This document shows, in pieces, positions 8,301-14,973 of a stretch of 28,023 nucleotides of DNA (the first letter of the stretch is position 1; each line of letters opens with the position of its first letter). A program made the position numbers and the translations under genes. The notes beneath the pieces were generated by a model. That model was given only the letters and a program-made list of their open reading frames with translations, had not been told where the DNA came from and did no database searches. Origin of the DNA: RGDT01 sp964630925 (lineage in GTDB: Bacteria; Planctomycetota; Planctomycetia; Gemmatales; Gemmataceae); NCBI GenBank assembly GCA_964630925.1, contig CAZVZK010000138.1:1-28023 (forward strand). The letters run 5' to 3'.

Positions 8301-11300
8301 ACCAAGCCCCTCCACCTGTACGAGGCCGCCACCGGCCGCGAGTACGCCCGCCTCACCGGCCACGACTGGGGCACCTTCCGCGCCGCCTGGGCCCCCGACG
8401 GCAAGACCCTCGTCTCACTCGGCCAGACCGACGGCGTCCGCATCTGGGACGCCGCGGCCGGCCGCCAGCGCTTCCACGTCACCGGCGACGGCCTCGCCAT
8501 CGGCCGCGGCCCCGGCCACCTGTCCCTCTCCCCCGACGGCAAGACCGCCGCCGCCGCCCTCCACGCCGCCACGTCCGTCGCCGTCATCGACCTCCCCAGC
8601 GGCACGCGCCTCGCCACCCTCAAGCCGCCCGGCGGCAACGTGACGGGCCTGGGCTTCGGCGAGGACGGCAAGACGCTGTCCGTGGCCGGCAACGGCGACG
8701 CCATCGACCACTACGACCTGGCGAAGATGCCCGAGCTGCAGAAGCGCCCGGCCCCGCGCCCGGCCGACCTGGAGAAGTCGCCGGCGCCGGAGATCCCCGA
8801 CCTCCAGCCCGCCGGCACCGCCGAGCCGCACCTCGCCGCCGTGATCGACGCCGAGGGCGGCCACGCCATCCTGTTCACGCGCGACCGCCTGGCCCTGCAC
8901 TACGCCTACCCCTCGATGCGCCTCCGCGCCGCCGTGTGGGCCGGCCACGTCGTCACCCAGGCCGCGTTCGACCGCAAGAACGGCCGCGTCCTCGCCGCCA
9001 CCGTGGGATTGCGCTCCCTCCCCGCCAACAGCGCCGACGTGCGCCAGGGCCACGGCCCCCTCGTCTCCTTCGACGTGAAGGGCCTGCTGGAGGGCAAGCC
9101 GCCCGCCCGCCTGGAGGCGAAGGAGTTACCGCTGACCGGCAAATTCACCGCCCTCGCGGTGTCCGGCAAGTGGCTCTTCGCCCTCGACACGAAGGAGATC
9201 CTCAAGCCCGCCGTCCGCCGCCTCGACCTGGAGAAGTCGGAGGCGGCCGGCAACGCCGACCTGCCGTTCCGCCCGGCGTCGCTGGCCCTGTCGCCGGACG
9301 GCAAGAAGCTGTACGCCGCCGGCCAGGGCAAGCCCGGCGAGGGCCGCGTCGCCCGCATCGACCCCGCGACGCTCAAGGCCGAGAAGGAGGCGGACGCCCA
9401 CGCCTGGGGCACGTCGCTGGCCGCCACGGAGAAGTACGTCCTCGTCGGCGGCTTCGGCGCGGCCGGCGACGGCATCACCGTCCTCGACGCCACGAAGGAC
9501 GACCTGCCGAAGTTGACGCGGTGGAACGGCCTCGGCATCCCGCGCGCCTGGGCGGCGGGCGGACGGATCTACATGATGCAGCGCCTCGGCGCCGTACGCA
9601 TCAACGCCTACCCGGCCGCCGACACGCTGCCGGCGTCGGCCCCCGCCGTGGTGGCGCAGTACACCGGCCGCCCGCCCGGCGACGACGTGACCCTGTCGCC
9701 CGACGGCCGACACGCCCTGCTCCTCGAGGGCACGCTGCTGCGGATGACCTCCGGGAAGATCGAGCCGCCGACGGCGAGGTGGGCCGACACGGCCCCGCCG
9801 GCGAAGGAGGCGGCCCCGATCGCCGTCCTGCCGGGGGCGTGGGCCGCCCCGGCGGGGCGGACGCTGGGGCTGGCCTGGACGCCGGAGGACAGGTCCCTGA
9901 TCGGCGCCACGTCCGGCGGCGAGGTCATCCGCTGGAACGCCCCCACGGGCACCGCGTCCCGCCGCGCCACCCCCTGGAACGTGCCGGCCACCGGCGTGAC
10001 GCTCGGCAAGTTCGGGGCCCACGCCCATGTGGTGACGGCAGGGGGCGACGTCCTGTCGGTCTCTGTCGAGGACATGACGCAGACGAAGCCGACGGGCGTC
10101 CGCCGCGAGGCGGTGCCCACCGGGGCCGACGGCATCGCGTACGGGGCCTCCTACCTCTACTGGGCCGACGCCGAGGGCCTCCACGGCTTCCCCAACGGGG
10201 GCGGCATGATCCTCGCGGTCCCGTCGCCCTCGCCGCTCACCGGCGTGGCCGCGGCAGACGACGCCGTGGCCGCCGGGGCGTTCGACGGCATCGTCCGCGT
10301 CTACGACATCAAGGGCAAGCACCAGCGCGACCTGAAGGGGCACGAGGCCGAGGTGCGGGCCGTGGCGTGGTCGCCGGACGGCAGGCGTCTGGCGTCCGTG
10401 GACGTGGCCGGCAAGATGATCCTGTGGGACGGGGAGGGCAAGGCCGAGAAGACCGTCGAGGCGCACGCCTCCGCGATCCTGGCGCTGGCGTTCGCCCCGG
10501 ACGGCAAGGTGATCGCCACGGGGGCGGCCGACGGCTCGCTCGCCCTGTGGGATCTCACGGGGAAGAAGCTGCGCGAGGTGAGGCCGAGGCCGGCGATGCC
10601 GGTGTGTTCCCTGGCGTTCACGTCGGACGGCCAGTCGCTCGCCGCCGGCGAGGGGGGCGAGCTGCGCCGTTACTCCATGCTGGGGATCGTCGAGCGGGTG
10701 AAAGGGGGCGGGGAGCCGGCCGTGGCGGCCCGCCTGACCGCCACCAACCGCGGCGTCATCATCGACACCGGCAAGGGCTTCGGCCTGGCGCTCGGCTCGA
10801 CCTCGTTCGGGCAGGTCACCCGCTTCACCGTGCCGGCGTACAAGACGGAGGCCTTGTTCCGGCCGGACCGGACCATCTACCGGCTGCTCTACGACCCGGC
10901 GGGCGAGAAGGTGTACGGCTTCCGCTCGGCCACCACGCCCGTCGCCGCGCCGCACCCGCGCGGGAGGAACGTTGCCGTGCTGATGTTCGCCCTCGACAAG
11001 TTCAAGGGCGACGGGAAGCTGAAAGGCCCGAAGGGGCCGATCCTCGCGGCCGACAAGCAGTCGAACGTCACCGGGACGGTGTTCTGCCCGCGTCTGTCCC
11101 CGGACGGCAAGCACCTGTACTGGCTCGACGCCGACGCCCGCCAGGTGGTGAAGTTCGGCACCGGCCTGGAGGGCAAGCCGGAGACGCTCGACCTCAAGGC
11201 GAATCCCGTCGCGCTCGCCCTGTCCCCCGACGGGCGGACGCTGTACGCCGTCATCGAGGGCGCCGTCCGCCGCGGCACCCTAGTGACCATCGACGCCGCC

Positions 11301-11696
11301 ACGATGAAGACGACGGCGACGAGGCCGCTGGGCCAGGAGGTGTACGACGTGGCGGCCGGGGCCGACGGCGACGTGGTCCTCGCCGGCGCGGACAAGCTGG
11401 TGTGGGCGTCGGCGGCGACGCCGGACAGGCCGAAGCGCCAGCAGTTGACCGCGGGGAGGCGCTACCGCGTGGAGACGGCCGCGGCGGGCAAACTCGCCGT
11501 GCTGTGCCCGGACGTGTCGGGCGAGGTGGAGCTGCTGGTGTGGCCGCTGGACGGCCGTGGCGGCGGGCGCGTGACGGTGACATCGGCGGGACGGGCCCCG
11601 CAGGGCGGCGACTTCTCGATCACGCCGGACGGCTCGCGCGTCGCCCTGCGGAGCGGCGACATCGTGACGCTGCCGGCCAAGTGGGTGCCGAAGTGA
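5331..11696 (+). CDS. Giant zinc-ribbon / three-TM / WD40-repeat protein
   Basis: A 2121-aa protein. It opens with a four-cysteine ribbon (Cys8, Cys11, Cys28, Cys31; CTGC and CPLC). A Pro/acidic linker (~45-130) and a ~100-residue beta-rich domain follow. Three membrane helices come next (~234-253, ~264-284, ~290-313), then a conserved-looking domain starting WSAFAGPGFSVQMPGRP (~327-469). The remaining ~1500 residues are beta-propeller repeats, with WD-type blades ending VRIWD, ARVWD, LRVFD, MILWD and LALWD at ~604-1125 and ~1600-1750, and less regular blades between and after. An N-inside topology with three helices would place the propellers outside the cytoplasm. They probably act as a scaffold or sensor; no catalytic motif is seen. 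AGGGG lies upstream of the ATG. The gene is divergent from the TPR kinase. Another long open frame within it is a GC-driven shadow. Confidence 0.9.
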   Translation: MKHVTVSCTGCERQLKLPTEVIGGTVRCPLCQTEFLTVGDSHGNVEAVPLASAGAPKPAGPKPLAPILVDEPPPESAGPPSLSIDDVDEVPLAPLAPLAPITPELQPLDDEEDVPRARPAPPPIRKTLPAGKPFAAVRFVVFIQRDPDGRLDGRFQAEVSPDGLRIWRGKGRIIEVPRGSPAEHKKGSRLSVEIEGRMVDLTVIHDRDAIGLAGQVADFLSGEADLVDMPTASAWPFIPFALLPVGVPFLAAAFGDHSAGPLGIALWSCFTAAVVGVALLFVFIKSWSGLARGLLTGLLVFLSYFALAAGLIIDKAMGPGGIPASNWSAFAGPGFSVQMPGRPTSLKRPQAGFADFEEFTLTPPGRDLTYRVLAGRYNDPGNPGDHFVPARRRDDAINTLVTINGTFSTGRNNLPAPAPGIEAAEVSLRGPGTLNGLARVYAGRQRVVVVMATSKSLPANHADITRMVFSANVARMADGGKDGWKDAGIKEVPKDKDAGKMPDTGDLGNGGFRMSAERDQYVWAGFRPDGRIVAVKTRGGHATWDRPGAAPDARPAPGDDEAHAADLHATRLASAGLNGNYLSIVPLDGPHAPLGLADGYRGKALWGVAFSADGKWLATAHGDQKVRIWDAEKRTFEREIASGTNQVLSVAFSPDGGLVAAANADLKIRVHDPKTGALVATCEGHQAVRPPFDGVRDWRWNVRSLSFSRDGRTLVSAGNDETARVWDATTGALIQTIRHPAPVTAAAFHPAGRIIATGSSDGRMRFFDAATGAERGRGIARPAGPYHSIKFNADGGLLVAVRSGQVERWEWMRHAELRAEDTRNVEALPRNVSRLTVPGGSAIQRVEVAAAGSRLAVHTTDNKLHLYAGTPPRPVRIIPLDGPAGEPVFSPDGKRLAHGTRRGTVVFDTDNGEAVATFEHPNEPPPVLAFTPDGARLLMAVQAHPVTRNAYLRVFDLASRVERPPVHGVQARSGMTLSPDGLALATASAFTKPLHLYEAATGREYARLTGHDWGTFRAAWAPDGKTLVSLGQTDGVRIWDAAAGRQRFHVTGDGLAIGRGPGHLSLSPDGKTAAAALHAATSVAVIDLPSGTRLATLKPPGGNVTGLGFGEDGKTLSVAGNGDAIDHYDLAKMPELQKRPAPRPADLEKSPAPEIPDLQPAGTAEPHLAAVIDAEGGHAILFTRDRLALHYAYPSMRLRAAVWAGHVVTQAAFDRKNGRVLAATVGLRSLPANSADVRQGHGPLVSFDVKGLLEGKPPARLEAKELPLTGKFTALAVSGKWLFALDTKEILKPAVRRLDLEKSEAAGNADLPFRPASLALSPDGKKLYAAGQGKPGEGRVARIDPATLKAEKEADAHAWGTSLAATEKYVLVGGFGAAGDGITVLDATKDDLPKLTRWNGLGIPRAWAAGGRIYMMQRLGAVRINAYPAADTLPASAPAVVAQYTGRPPGDDVTLSPDGRHALLLEGTLLRMTSGKIEPPTARWADTAPPAKEAAPIAVLPGAWAAPAGRTLGLAWTPEDRSLIGATSGGEVIRWNAPTGTASRRATPWNVPATGVTLGKFGAHAHVVTAGGDVLSVSVEDMTQTKPTGVRREAVPTGADGIAYGASYLYWADAEGLHGFPNGGGMILAVPSPSPLTGVAAADDAVAAGAFDGIVRVYDIKGKHQRDLKGHEAEVRAVAWSPDGRRLASVDVAGKMILWDGEGKAEKTVEAHASAILALAFAPDGKVIATGAADGSLALWDLTGKKLREVRPRPAMPVCSLAFTSDGQSLAAGEGGELRRYSMLGIVERVKGGGEPAVAARLTATNRGVIIDTGKGFGLALGSTSFGQVTRFTVPAYKTEALFRPDRTIYRLLYDPAGEKVYGFRSATTPVAAPHPRGRNVAVLMFALDKFKGDGKLKGPKGPILAADKQSNVTGTVFCPRLSPDGKHLYWLDADARQVVKFGTGLEGKPETLDLKANPVALALSPDGRTLYAVIEGAVRRGTLVTIDAATMKTTATRPLGQEVYDVAAGADGDVVLAGADKLVWASAATPDRPKRQQLTAGRRYRVETAAAGKLAVLCPDVSGEVELLVWPLDGRGGGRVTVTSAGRAPQGGDFSITPDGSRVALRSGDIVTLPAKWVPK

Positions 11697-11751
11697 CGGC
11701 CTTGCCCCTGTCCCCGCTGCGTGGTTCAATGGACATGCGGAGGGCAAGGGG

Positions 11752-12003
11752 ATGACGCTTGAAACCCTGCTGATGTCCTTGAGGGCGTTTTCTCGCCGGC
11801 GGCCCTTCCTGCCATTCGTCCTCCAGATGATGTCCGGCTAGGAGATCCGCATCAGGCACCCGGAGGCGTGGCGGGCGGGCGGGGGCTTGTTCCTGCTGCG
11901 CGAGCCGGACGGACGGGTGCATCTGTTCGATGCCGGGAGTGTTCAACAGCTGTTTGAGCCGCCAACGACGGGCGGCCAACCGCAAGGTGATACCACGGAT
12001 TGA
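11752..12003 (+). pseudogene. Small paralogue interrupted by an in-frame TAG (copy 1 of 3)
   Basis: Starting at ATG 11752, the frame reads MTLETLLMSLRAFSRRRPFL up to an amber TAG at 11839-11841. It then continues in the same frame for 53 more codons (EIRIRHPEAWRAGG, then LFLLREPDGRVHLFDAGSV) to TGA at 12001-12003. The pattern, a short helix then PFxPF, a DGR/HPE-like segment, and GxxxLxxxDGxxxLxD, parallels the intact gene that follows. The TAG falls where the family has the residue before E/R-I-x-I. The simplest reading is a recent nonsense mutation of a CAG or AAG codon, because the remainder is still in frame. Amber readthrough cannot be excluded but has no other support here. Confidence 0.6.
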
Positions 12004-12020
12004 CCAGGGGAGACGGCCAC

Positions 12021-12251
12021 ATGACCGCCAGCGAATTCGAGGAGACCATCTTCAGGCTCTTGCGCACGGAGCCGTTCGTGCCGTTCGAGGTCGAATTGAC
12101 TGACGGGCGGGTGATCCACGTCGAGATCCCGGATCACATCGCCACCTCGGGGCCGAATGCCGTCTTCTGGAAGTTCGACGACGAAGGCTTGATCGACCTC
12201 TACCCCAGCAACACGCTGCGCATGACCGCCCTCACTTCCGCGGCCAAGTGA
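12021..12251 (+). CDS. Hypothetical 76-aa protein (copy 2 of 3, intact)
   Basis: The product reads MTASEFEETIFRLLRTEPFV, then PFEVELTDGRVIHVEIPDHIATSG, then DLYPSNTLRMTAL. Function unknown. Short proteins of the form MTxxxFxxLLxxxPFxPFxxxLxDGRxxxVxxP are familiar as uncharacterised planctomycete families and look like a small beta-rich fold. ATG 12021 is chosen over the TTG at 12000 because GGGGAG lies 8 nt before it and because the duplicated copy 3 conserves this same leader and start. The start lies 17 nt after the end of copy 1. Signal peptide and membrane segments are absent. Confidence 0.7.
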   Translation: MTASEFEETIFRLLRTEPFVPFEVELTDGRVIHVEIPDHIATSGPNAVFWKFDDEGLIDLYPSNTLRMTALTSAAK

Positions 12252-12280
12252 GCTGCCCGCCTTGACAGGGAGCAGGCCAC

Positions 12281-12388
12281 ATGACCGCCGGCGCATTCGA
12301 GGAGGCCATCTTCCGCCTCTCGCGCACCGAGCCGTTCGTCCTTGCGCATGACGCCCCTCGCGTGCCCCTCGCGTCCGCCCCGGAATGA
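12281..12388 (+). pseudogene. Truncated duplicate of the 76-aa gene (copy 3 of 3)
   Basis: The first 17-20 residues (MTAGAFEEAIFRLSRTEPFV) and the upstream leader match copy 2 closely at DNA level. After GAGCCGTTCGT the sequence jumps to TTGCGCATGAC, which corresponds to the end of copy 2 (TGCGCATGAC at 12217-12226). An internal stretch of about 134 bp has therefore been lost. Since 134 is not a multiple of three the frame shifts, and the 35-aa product ends in an unrelated tail (LAHDAPRVPLASAPE). It is a decayed tandem duplicate with a 260-bp repeat distance. Confidence 0.65.
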
Positions 12389-12393
12389 ACGCC

Positions 12394-12453
12394 GGCGAGG
12401 GCGGGTGTCCATCCCCCGGCCGTAAGGCAGGGGAGAGGGCACCCGCCCTCGCC
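12394..12453. terminator. Long perfect hairpin between convergent genes
   Basis: GGCGAGGGCGGGTG (12394-12407) and CACCCGCCCTCGCC (12440-12453) form a perfect 14-bp stem over a 32-nt loop. It separates the plus-strand small-gene trio, which ends at 12388, from the minus-strand gene ending at 12465. No T-tract follows on either side. A bidirectional terminator or RNA-protecting stem is likely from position. Confidence 0.55.
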
Positions 12454-12464
12454 GCGGAGGGTGT

Positions 12465-12899
12465 TCACTTGATGCAGCCGGCGCAGCCCGCCTGCCCGCC
12501 GTTCTGCCCGCCGTTCGGTCCGCCTTCGGACCGGCCCGCCCCCGGGCCGACACGGCGGTAGCCCGACTCCTCGCCGGCCCACGGCGGCAGCGGGGACGGC
12601 GGGGCGCCCTTCAGGCACGGCTCGCCGTAGAACGTCCGGCACGAGCCGAAGATGAAGGCCGCGTCCGCCTTCAGGCTGCCGCAGCCGTAGCCGTTGAAGC
12701 TCGACCAGCAGCCGAGCGGCCGCTTGAACCGAAGGAAGTCGAGGATGGGGGTCTTCGAGGGCGAGTTATCCACCGGCGGGTGGCCGGGCGGCAGCTCGTT
12801 CGCGCCGGGCGGCGTCCGCGGGAACGGGGCCTGGGCGGCCAGCCGGCCAACGGGGACAAGTGCCGCCATCATCGCGCCAGCCAACAAGATCCGCTTCAT
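12465..12899 (-). CDS. Secreted cysteine-rich 144-aa protein
   Basis: An N-terminal signal peptide (MKRILLAGAMMAALVPVGRL, probable cleavage after AAQA) leads into a Pro-rich segment. A cysteine-rich core follows (GCWSSFNGYGCGSL, FIFGSCRTFYGEPCLKG) and then a Gly/Asn/Gln tail ending AGCAGCIK. Six cysteines in the mature part suggest disulphides or metal binding outside the cytoplasm. I do not know a function; similar small GC...FGSCRxFYGEPC proteins are, as far as I recall, typical of Gemmata-like planctomycetes. AGGAGGG lies 7 nt before the ATG, directly after a 6-bp stem-loop (12914-12930 on the plus strand). It is the most downstream of three minus-strand genes for secreted proteins, but terminators lie between them, so they are probably separate units. 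Confidence 0.8.
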   Translation of the reverse strand: MKRILLAGAMMAALVPVGRLAAQAPFPRTPPGANELPPGHPPVDNSPSKTPILDFLRFKRPLGCWSSFNGYGCGSLKADAAFIFGSCRTFYGEPCLKGAPPSPLPPWAGEESGYRRVGPGAGRSEGGPNGGQNGGQAGCAGCIK

Positions 12900-13060
12900 G
12901 CGGCGCCCTCCTGGGCGGCATCGTGCCGCCGGTCCGCTGATCCGCTTTCCTTATCGGACGGGGGCGCCGGCGCGGTCAGTGCGTCCGGTGGTCGCAACCC
13001 CACGAATCCTGCCGGGAGGGCCGGCTGTGAGGGTCGCGCGGGCCGTGACGCCAAAAGGGA

Positions 13061-13089
13061 GCGGCCAGGGGTGGATGACCCCTGGCCGC
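13061..13089 (-). terminator. Hairpin terminator after the GG-x-x repeat-protein gene
   Basis: GCGGCCAGGGGT (13061-13072) and ACCCCTGGCCGC (13078-13089) form a perfect 12-bp stem with a 5-nt loop. On the minus strand the stem is followed by TCCCTTTTGG, a short T-rich tail. It lies 27 bp past the stop codon of the upstream minus-strand gene. Confidence 0.7.
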
Positions 13090-13115
13090 GAGCTGAACAC
13101 ACGCTGGGTGAGGCG

Positions 13116-13859
13116 TCAGAAGCCCTGACCCGTGCCACCGCAGACGCCGAGCGCGCCCTTGTTGAACCCACCGGCGATGCCGCCCTGGATCCCGCCGGCG
13201 AACCCGCCCTGGATGCCACCCGCGAACCCGCCCTGAAGGCCGCCCTGGATGCCGCCCGCAAACCCGCCCTGCAAGCCGCCCGCGAACCCGCCCTGGAGAC
13301 CACCCTGCAGGCCGCCCGCAAACCCGCCCTGCAAGCCGCCCGCGAACCCGCCCTGGAGACCACCCTGCAGGCCGCCGGCGAAGCCACCCTGGAGGCCACC
13401 TGCGAACCCGCCCTGGAGACCGCCAGCGAGCCCGCCCTGCAACCCGCCGACCAGGCCACCTTGCAGGCCGCCAGCGATGCCGCCGGCGAGACTGATGCCG
13501 CCGGAGAGGCTGATGCCGCCGGAGAGGCTGATGCCGCCCGACAGGCTGATGCCGCCGGCGAGGCTGAGGCCGCCCACCAGGTTGTTCTGTCCGGCGACGT
13601 TGCCGTTGAGCGAGGAGTTCGTGTTGATGGTCACCGAGGTGTTCTGCCCGGTGGACATGTTGACGTTCATGCCGCCCATCGGGCTGGGCGCCGGGCTGAG
13701 GCCGCCCCAGGGCGACAGCGGCGAGCCGTTGAGGCCGGGCCGGCCGGGGATGCCCTTGCGGTACTGCCCGTGCGACTCGCCGGGGGTGGTCAGCAGCACC
13801 ACCGCTCCCACGATCCCCAGGGCATACGCCACCTGCATCAGACGCGCGAGGCAGTTCAT
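13116..13859 (-). CDS. Secreted glycine-rich tetrapeptide-repeat protein (paralogue A)
   Basis: A 247-aa protein with a hydrophobic N-terminal export segment (residues 5-25, then GESHGQ), a short collagen-like G-x-y run (GIPGRPGLNGSP, 36-47), a Pro/Gly linker, and hexad-like repeats (66-128, e.g. GGISLS x3). About 25 tandem GG-x-x tetrapeptides follow (~129-231, mainly GGLQ and GGFA). It ends in a cap FNKGALGVCGGTGQGF. The N-terminal ~70 residues and the cap are almost identical to the protein encoded at 14152-14835, while the core is unrelated. Regular small/hydrophobic repeats suggest a beta-solenoid or amyloid-like extracellular fibre; this is inference. Own promoter (14006-14034), leader of about 140 nt, GGGAG before the ATG, and own terminator. 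Function unknown. Confidence 0.85.
   Translation of the reverse strand: MNCLARLMQVAYALGIVGAVVLLTTPGESHGQYRKGIPGRPGLNGSPLSPWGGLSPAPSPMGGMNVNMSTGQNTSVTINTNSSLNGNVAGQNNLVGGLSLAGGISLSGGISLSGGISLSGGISLAGGIAGGLQGGLVGGLQGGLAGGLQGGFAGGLQGGFAGGLQGGLQGGFAGGLQGGFAGGLQGGLQGGFAGGLQGGFAGGIQGGLQGGFAGGIQGGFAGGIQGGIAGGFNKGALGVCGGTGQGF
13167..13475 (-). repeat. Coding tandem repeat, 12/24-bp units
   Basis: DNA encoding the GG-x-x core of paralogue A. Near-identical blocks recur (for example GGFAGGLQGGFAGGLQGGLQ several times), so whole blocks have probably duplicated by slippage or unequal exchange. Copy number is likely to vary between strains. Confidence 0.8.
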
Positions 13860-14005
13860 TCGGAGGCTCCCTCAGGAGGTACGCAAAAAAAGCGGACACG
13901 ACGCACAGGTCGCGCCCGCCGGCACCTATTCGACCCTTCCCTTGGGAGATGTTCGGGCACTGACTGGCGAGGATCCCTTCCTCCCCGTCCGCCTCCCAGT
14001 TGGTA

Positions 14006-14034
14006 ATTGTGTTCCCCGGCACCCCCAACGTCAA
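14006..14034 (-). promoter_or_regulatory. Promoter of the GG-x-x repeat-protein gene
   Basis: On the minus strand TTGACG (14034-14029), a 17-nt spacer and CACAAT (14011-14006). The boxes, spacing and flanks are conserved upstream of the paralogue (14974-15002), which supports function. The leader to the ATG is about 140 nt. Confidence 0.65.
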
Positions 14035-14090
14035 GCGAATCCCGGCCGGGTCGTTCATATTCTCTGCTGGCGAGAGCGGTTTCGGAGTCG

Positions 14091-14117
14091 GTGTCGCGGC
14101 TTGGGTAGCCGCGACAC
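14091..14117 (-). terminator. Hairpin terminator after the hexapeptide-repeat gene
   Basis: GTGTCGCGGCT (14091-14101) and AGCCGCGACAC (14107-14117) form a perfect 11-bp stem with a 5-nt loop. An outer 9-bp pair, GCGAGAGCG (14070-14078) with CGCTCTCGC (14144-14152), reaches the stop codon of the gene and could extend the structure. No clear T-tract follows. Confidence 0.6.
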
Positions 14118-14151
14118 GAAGCCGAGCGCTCCATCCCCGATATCGCTCTCG

Positions 14152-14835
14152 CTAGAAGCCCTGCGCCGACCCGCCGCAGACGCCCAGCGCCCCCTTGTTG
14201 AAGCCCACCGCCACGTTGCCGCCGATGGCGAGGTTGCCTCCGACGGCGAGGTTCCCGCCGACAGCCAGATTCCCCCCGATGGCGAGATTGCCGCCCACCG
14301 CCAGGTTGTTCCCGATGGCCAGGTTGTTCCCGACGGCGAGGTTATTCCCCACGGCCAGGGGACCGCCGACGGCGAGGTTGTTCCCGATAGCCAGGTTGTT
14401 CCCGACGGCCAGGTTGTTCCCGATGGCCAGGTTGTTCCCGATGGCCAGGTTGTTCCCGATGCTGATGCTGCTTGTCAGGCTGATGCTGCTGGAAATGCTG
14501 ATGCTGCTAGAGACGCTGGTACTCGTGGCGAGGCTGACGCTGCTGGAGACGCTGACGCTGCTGGTGATGCTGACGTTGCCGTTGAGCGTGGAGCTGGTGT
14601 TGATCGTGGTGGTCGTGTTCATCCCGGTGGACATGTTGACGTTCATGCCGCCCATCGGCTGCGGCGCCGGGCTGAGGCCGCCCCACGGCTGCAGCGGCGA
14701 GCCGTTGAGGCCGGGCCGGCCGGGGATGCCCTTGCGGTACTGCCCGTGCGACTCGCCGGGGGTGGTCAGCAGGACGACAACGCCCATGATCGCCAGTGCG
14801 TAGGCCACCTGCATCAGACGTGCGAGGCAGTTCAT
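14152..14835 (-). CDS. Secreted hexapeptide-repeat protein (paralogue B)
   Basis: A 227-aa protein. Its first ~70 residues (MNCLARLMQVAYAL, the export segment, then GIPGRPGLNGSP) and last 16 (FNKGALGVCGGSAQGF) match the protein encoded at 13116-13859. The core is a nearly perfect hexad array from about residue 66 to 209. Position 1 is I/V/L and position 5 is mostly L/V/I. It starts Thr/Ser-rich (ITSSVS, VSSSVS, ISSSIS) and switches at residue 126 to IGNNLA / VGGNLA units. Twenty strict units (90-209) run without a gap. Hexad spacing with aliphatic and Asn ladders is what left-handed beta-helix or other solenoid folds show, though position 5 is larger than in classic hexapeptide transferases. 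Probably extracellular and structural; no catalytic motif. ATG 14835-14833 follows GGAG. Confidence 0.85.
   Translation of the reverse strand: MNCLARLMQVAYALAIMGVVVLLTTPGESHGQYRKGIPGRPGLNGSPLQPWGGLSPAPQPMGGMNVNMSTGMNTTTTINTSSTLNGNVSITSSVSVSSSVSLATSTSVSSSISISSSISLTSSISIGNNLAIGNNLAIGNNLAVGNNLAIGNNLAVGGPLAVGNNLAVGNNLAIGNNLAVGGNLAIGGNLAVGGNLAVGGNLAIGGNVAVGFNKGALGVCGGSAQGF
14209..14568 (-). repeat. Coding tandem repeat, 18-bp units (20 hexads)
   Basis: DNA for residues 90-209 of the hexapeptide-repeat protein. The GNNLAI part consists of near-identical 18-bp units (plus strand CCCGATGGCCAGGTTGTT and variants). The Ser-rich part is more diverged. This gradient suggests recent expansion of the Asn/Gly units. 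Confidence 0.85.
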
Positions 14836-14973
14836 TCGGAGGCTCCGTCGAGGTGTGCAGACATGCGGCTGCCGTGACGCTATGGCGCCGCCCTCTGGCT
14901 CCTGCTCACCTTGCCCCCGAGAGGTGTCCGGGTCGATCTCGATGTTCCCTTCCCCCGGCCCTCTCGATTGGAC

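Noticed and set aside
6188..11755. An 1855-codon open frame overlapping the WD40 gene in another frame
   Set aside because: Its product is an Arg/Pro/Gly-rich low-complexity string, expected when GC-rich codons are read out of frame; the real frame has clear domains.
11839..11841. Evidence for TAG recoding as a sense codon
   Set aside because: Only one case, in a gene flanked by a decayed duplicate; a nonsense mutation is simpler.
12976..14058. A 360-codon frame overlapping the GG-x-x repeat gene
   Set aside because: It is an Arg-rich out-of-frame reading of the repeat DNA; the leader part is conserved only at nucleotide level, with frame-breaking indels.
13167..14568. CRISPR-like repeat arrays
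   Set aside because: The short periodic DNA (12-24 bp and 18 bp) is coding tandem repeat without unique spacers, and no cas genes are present.
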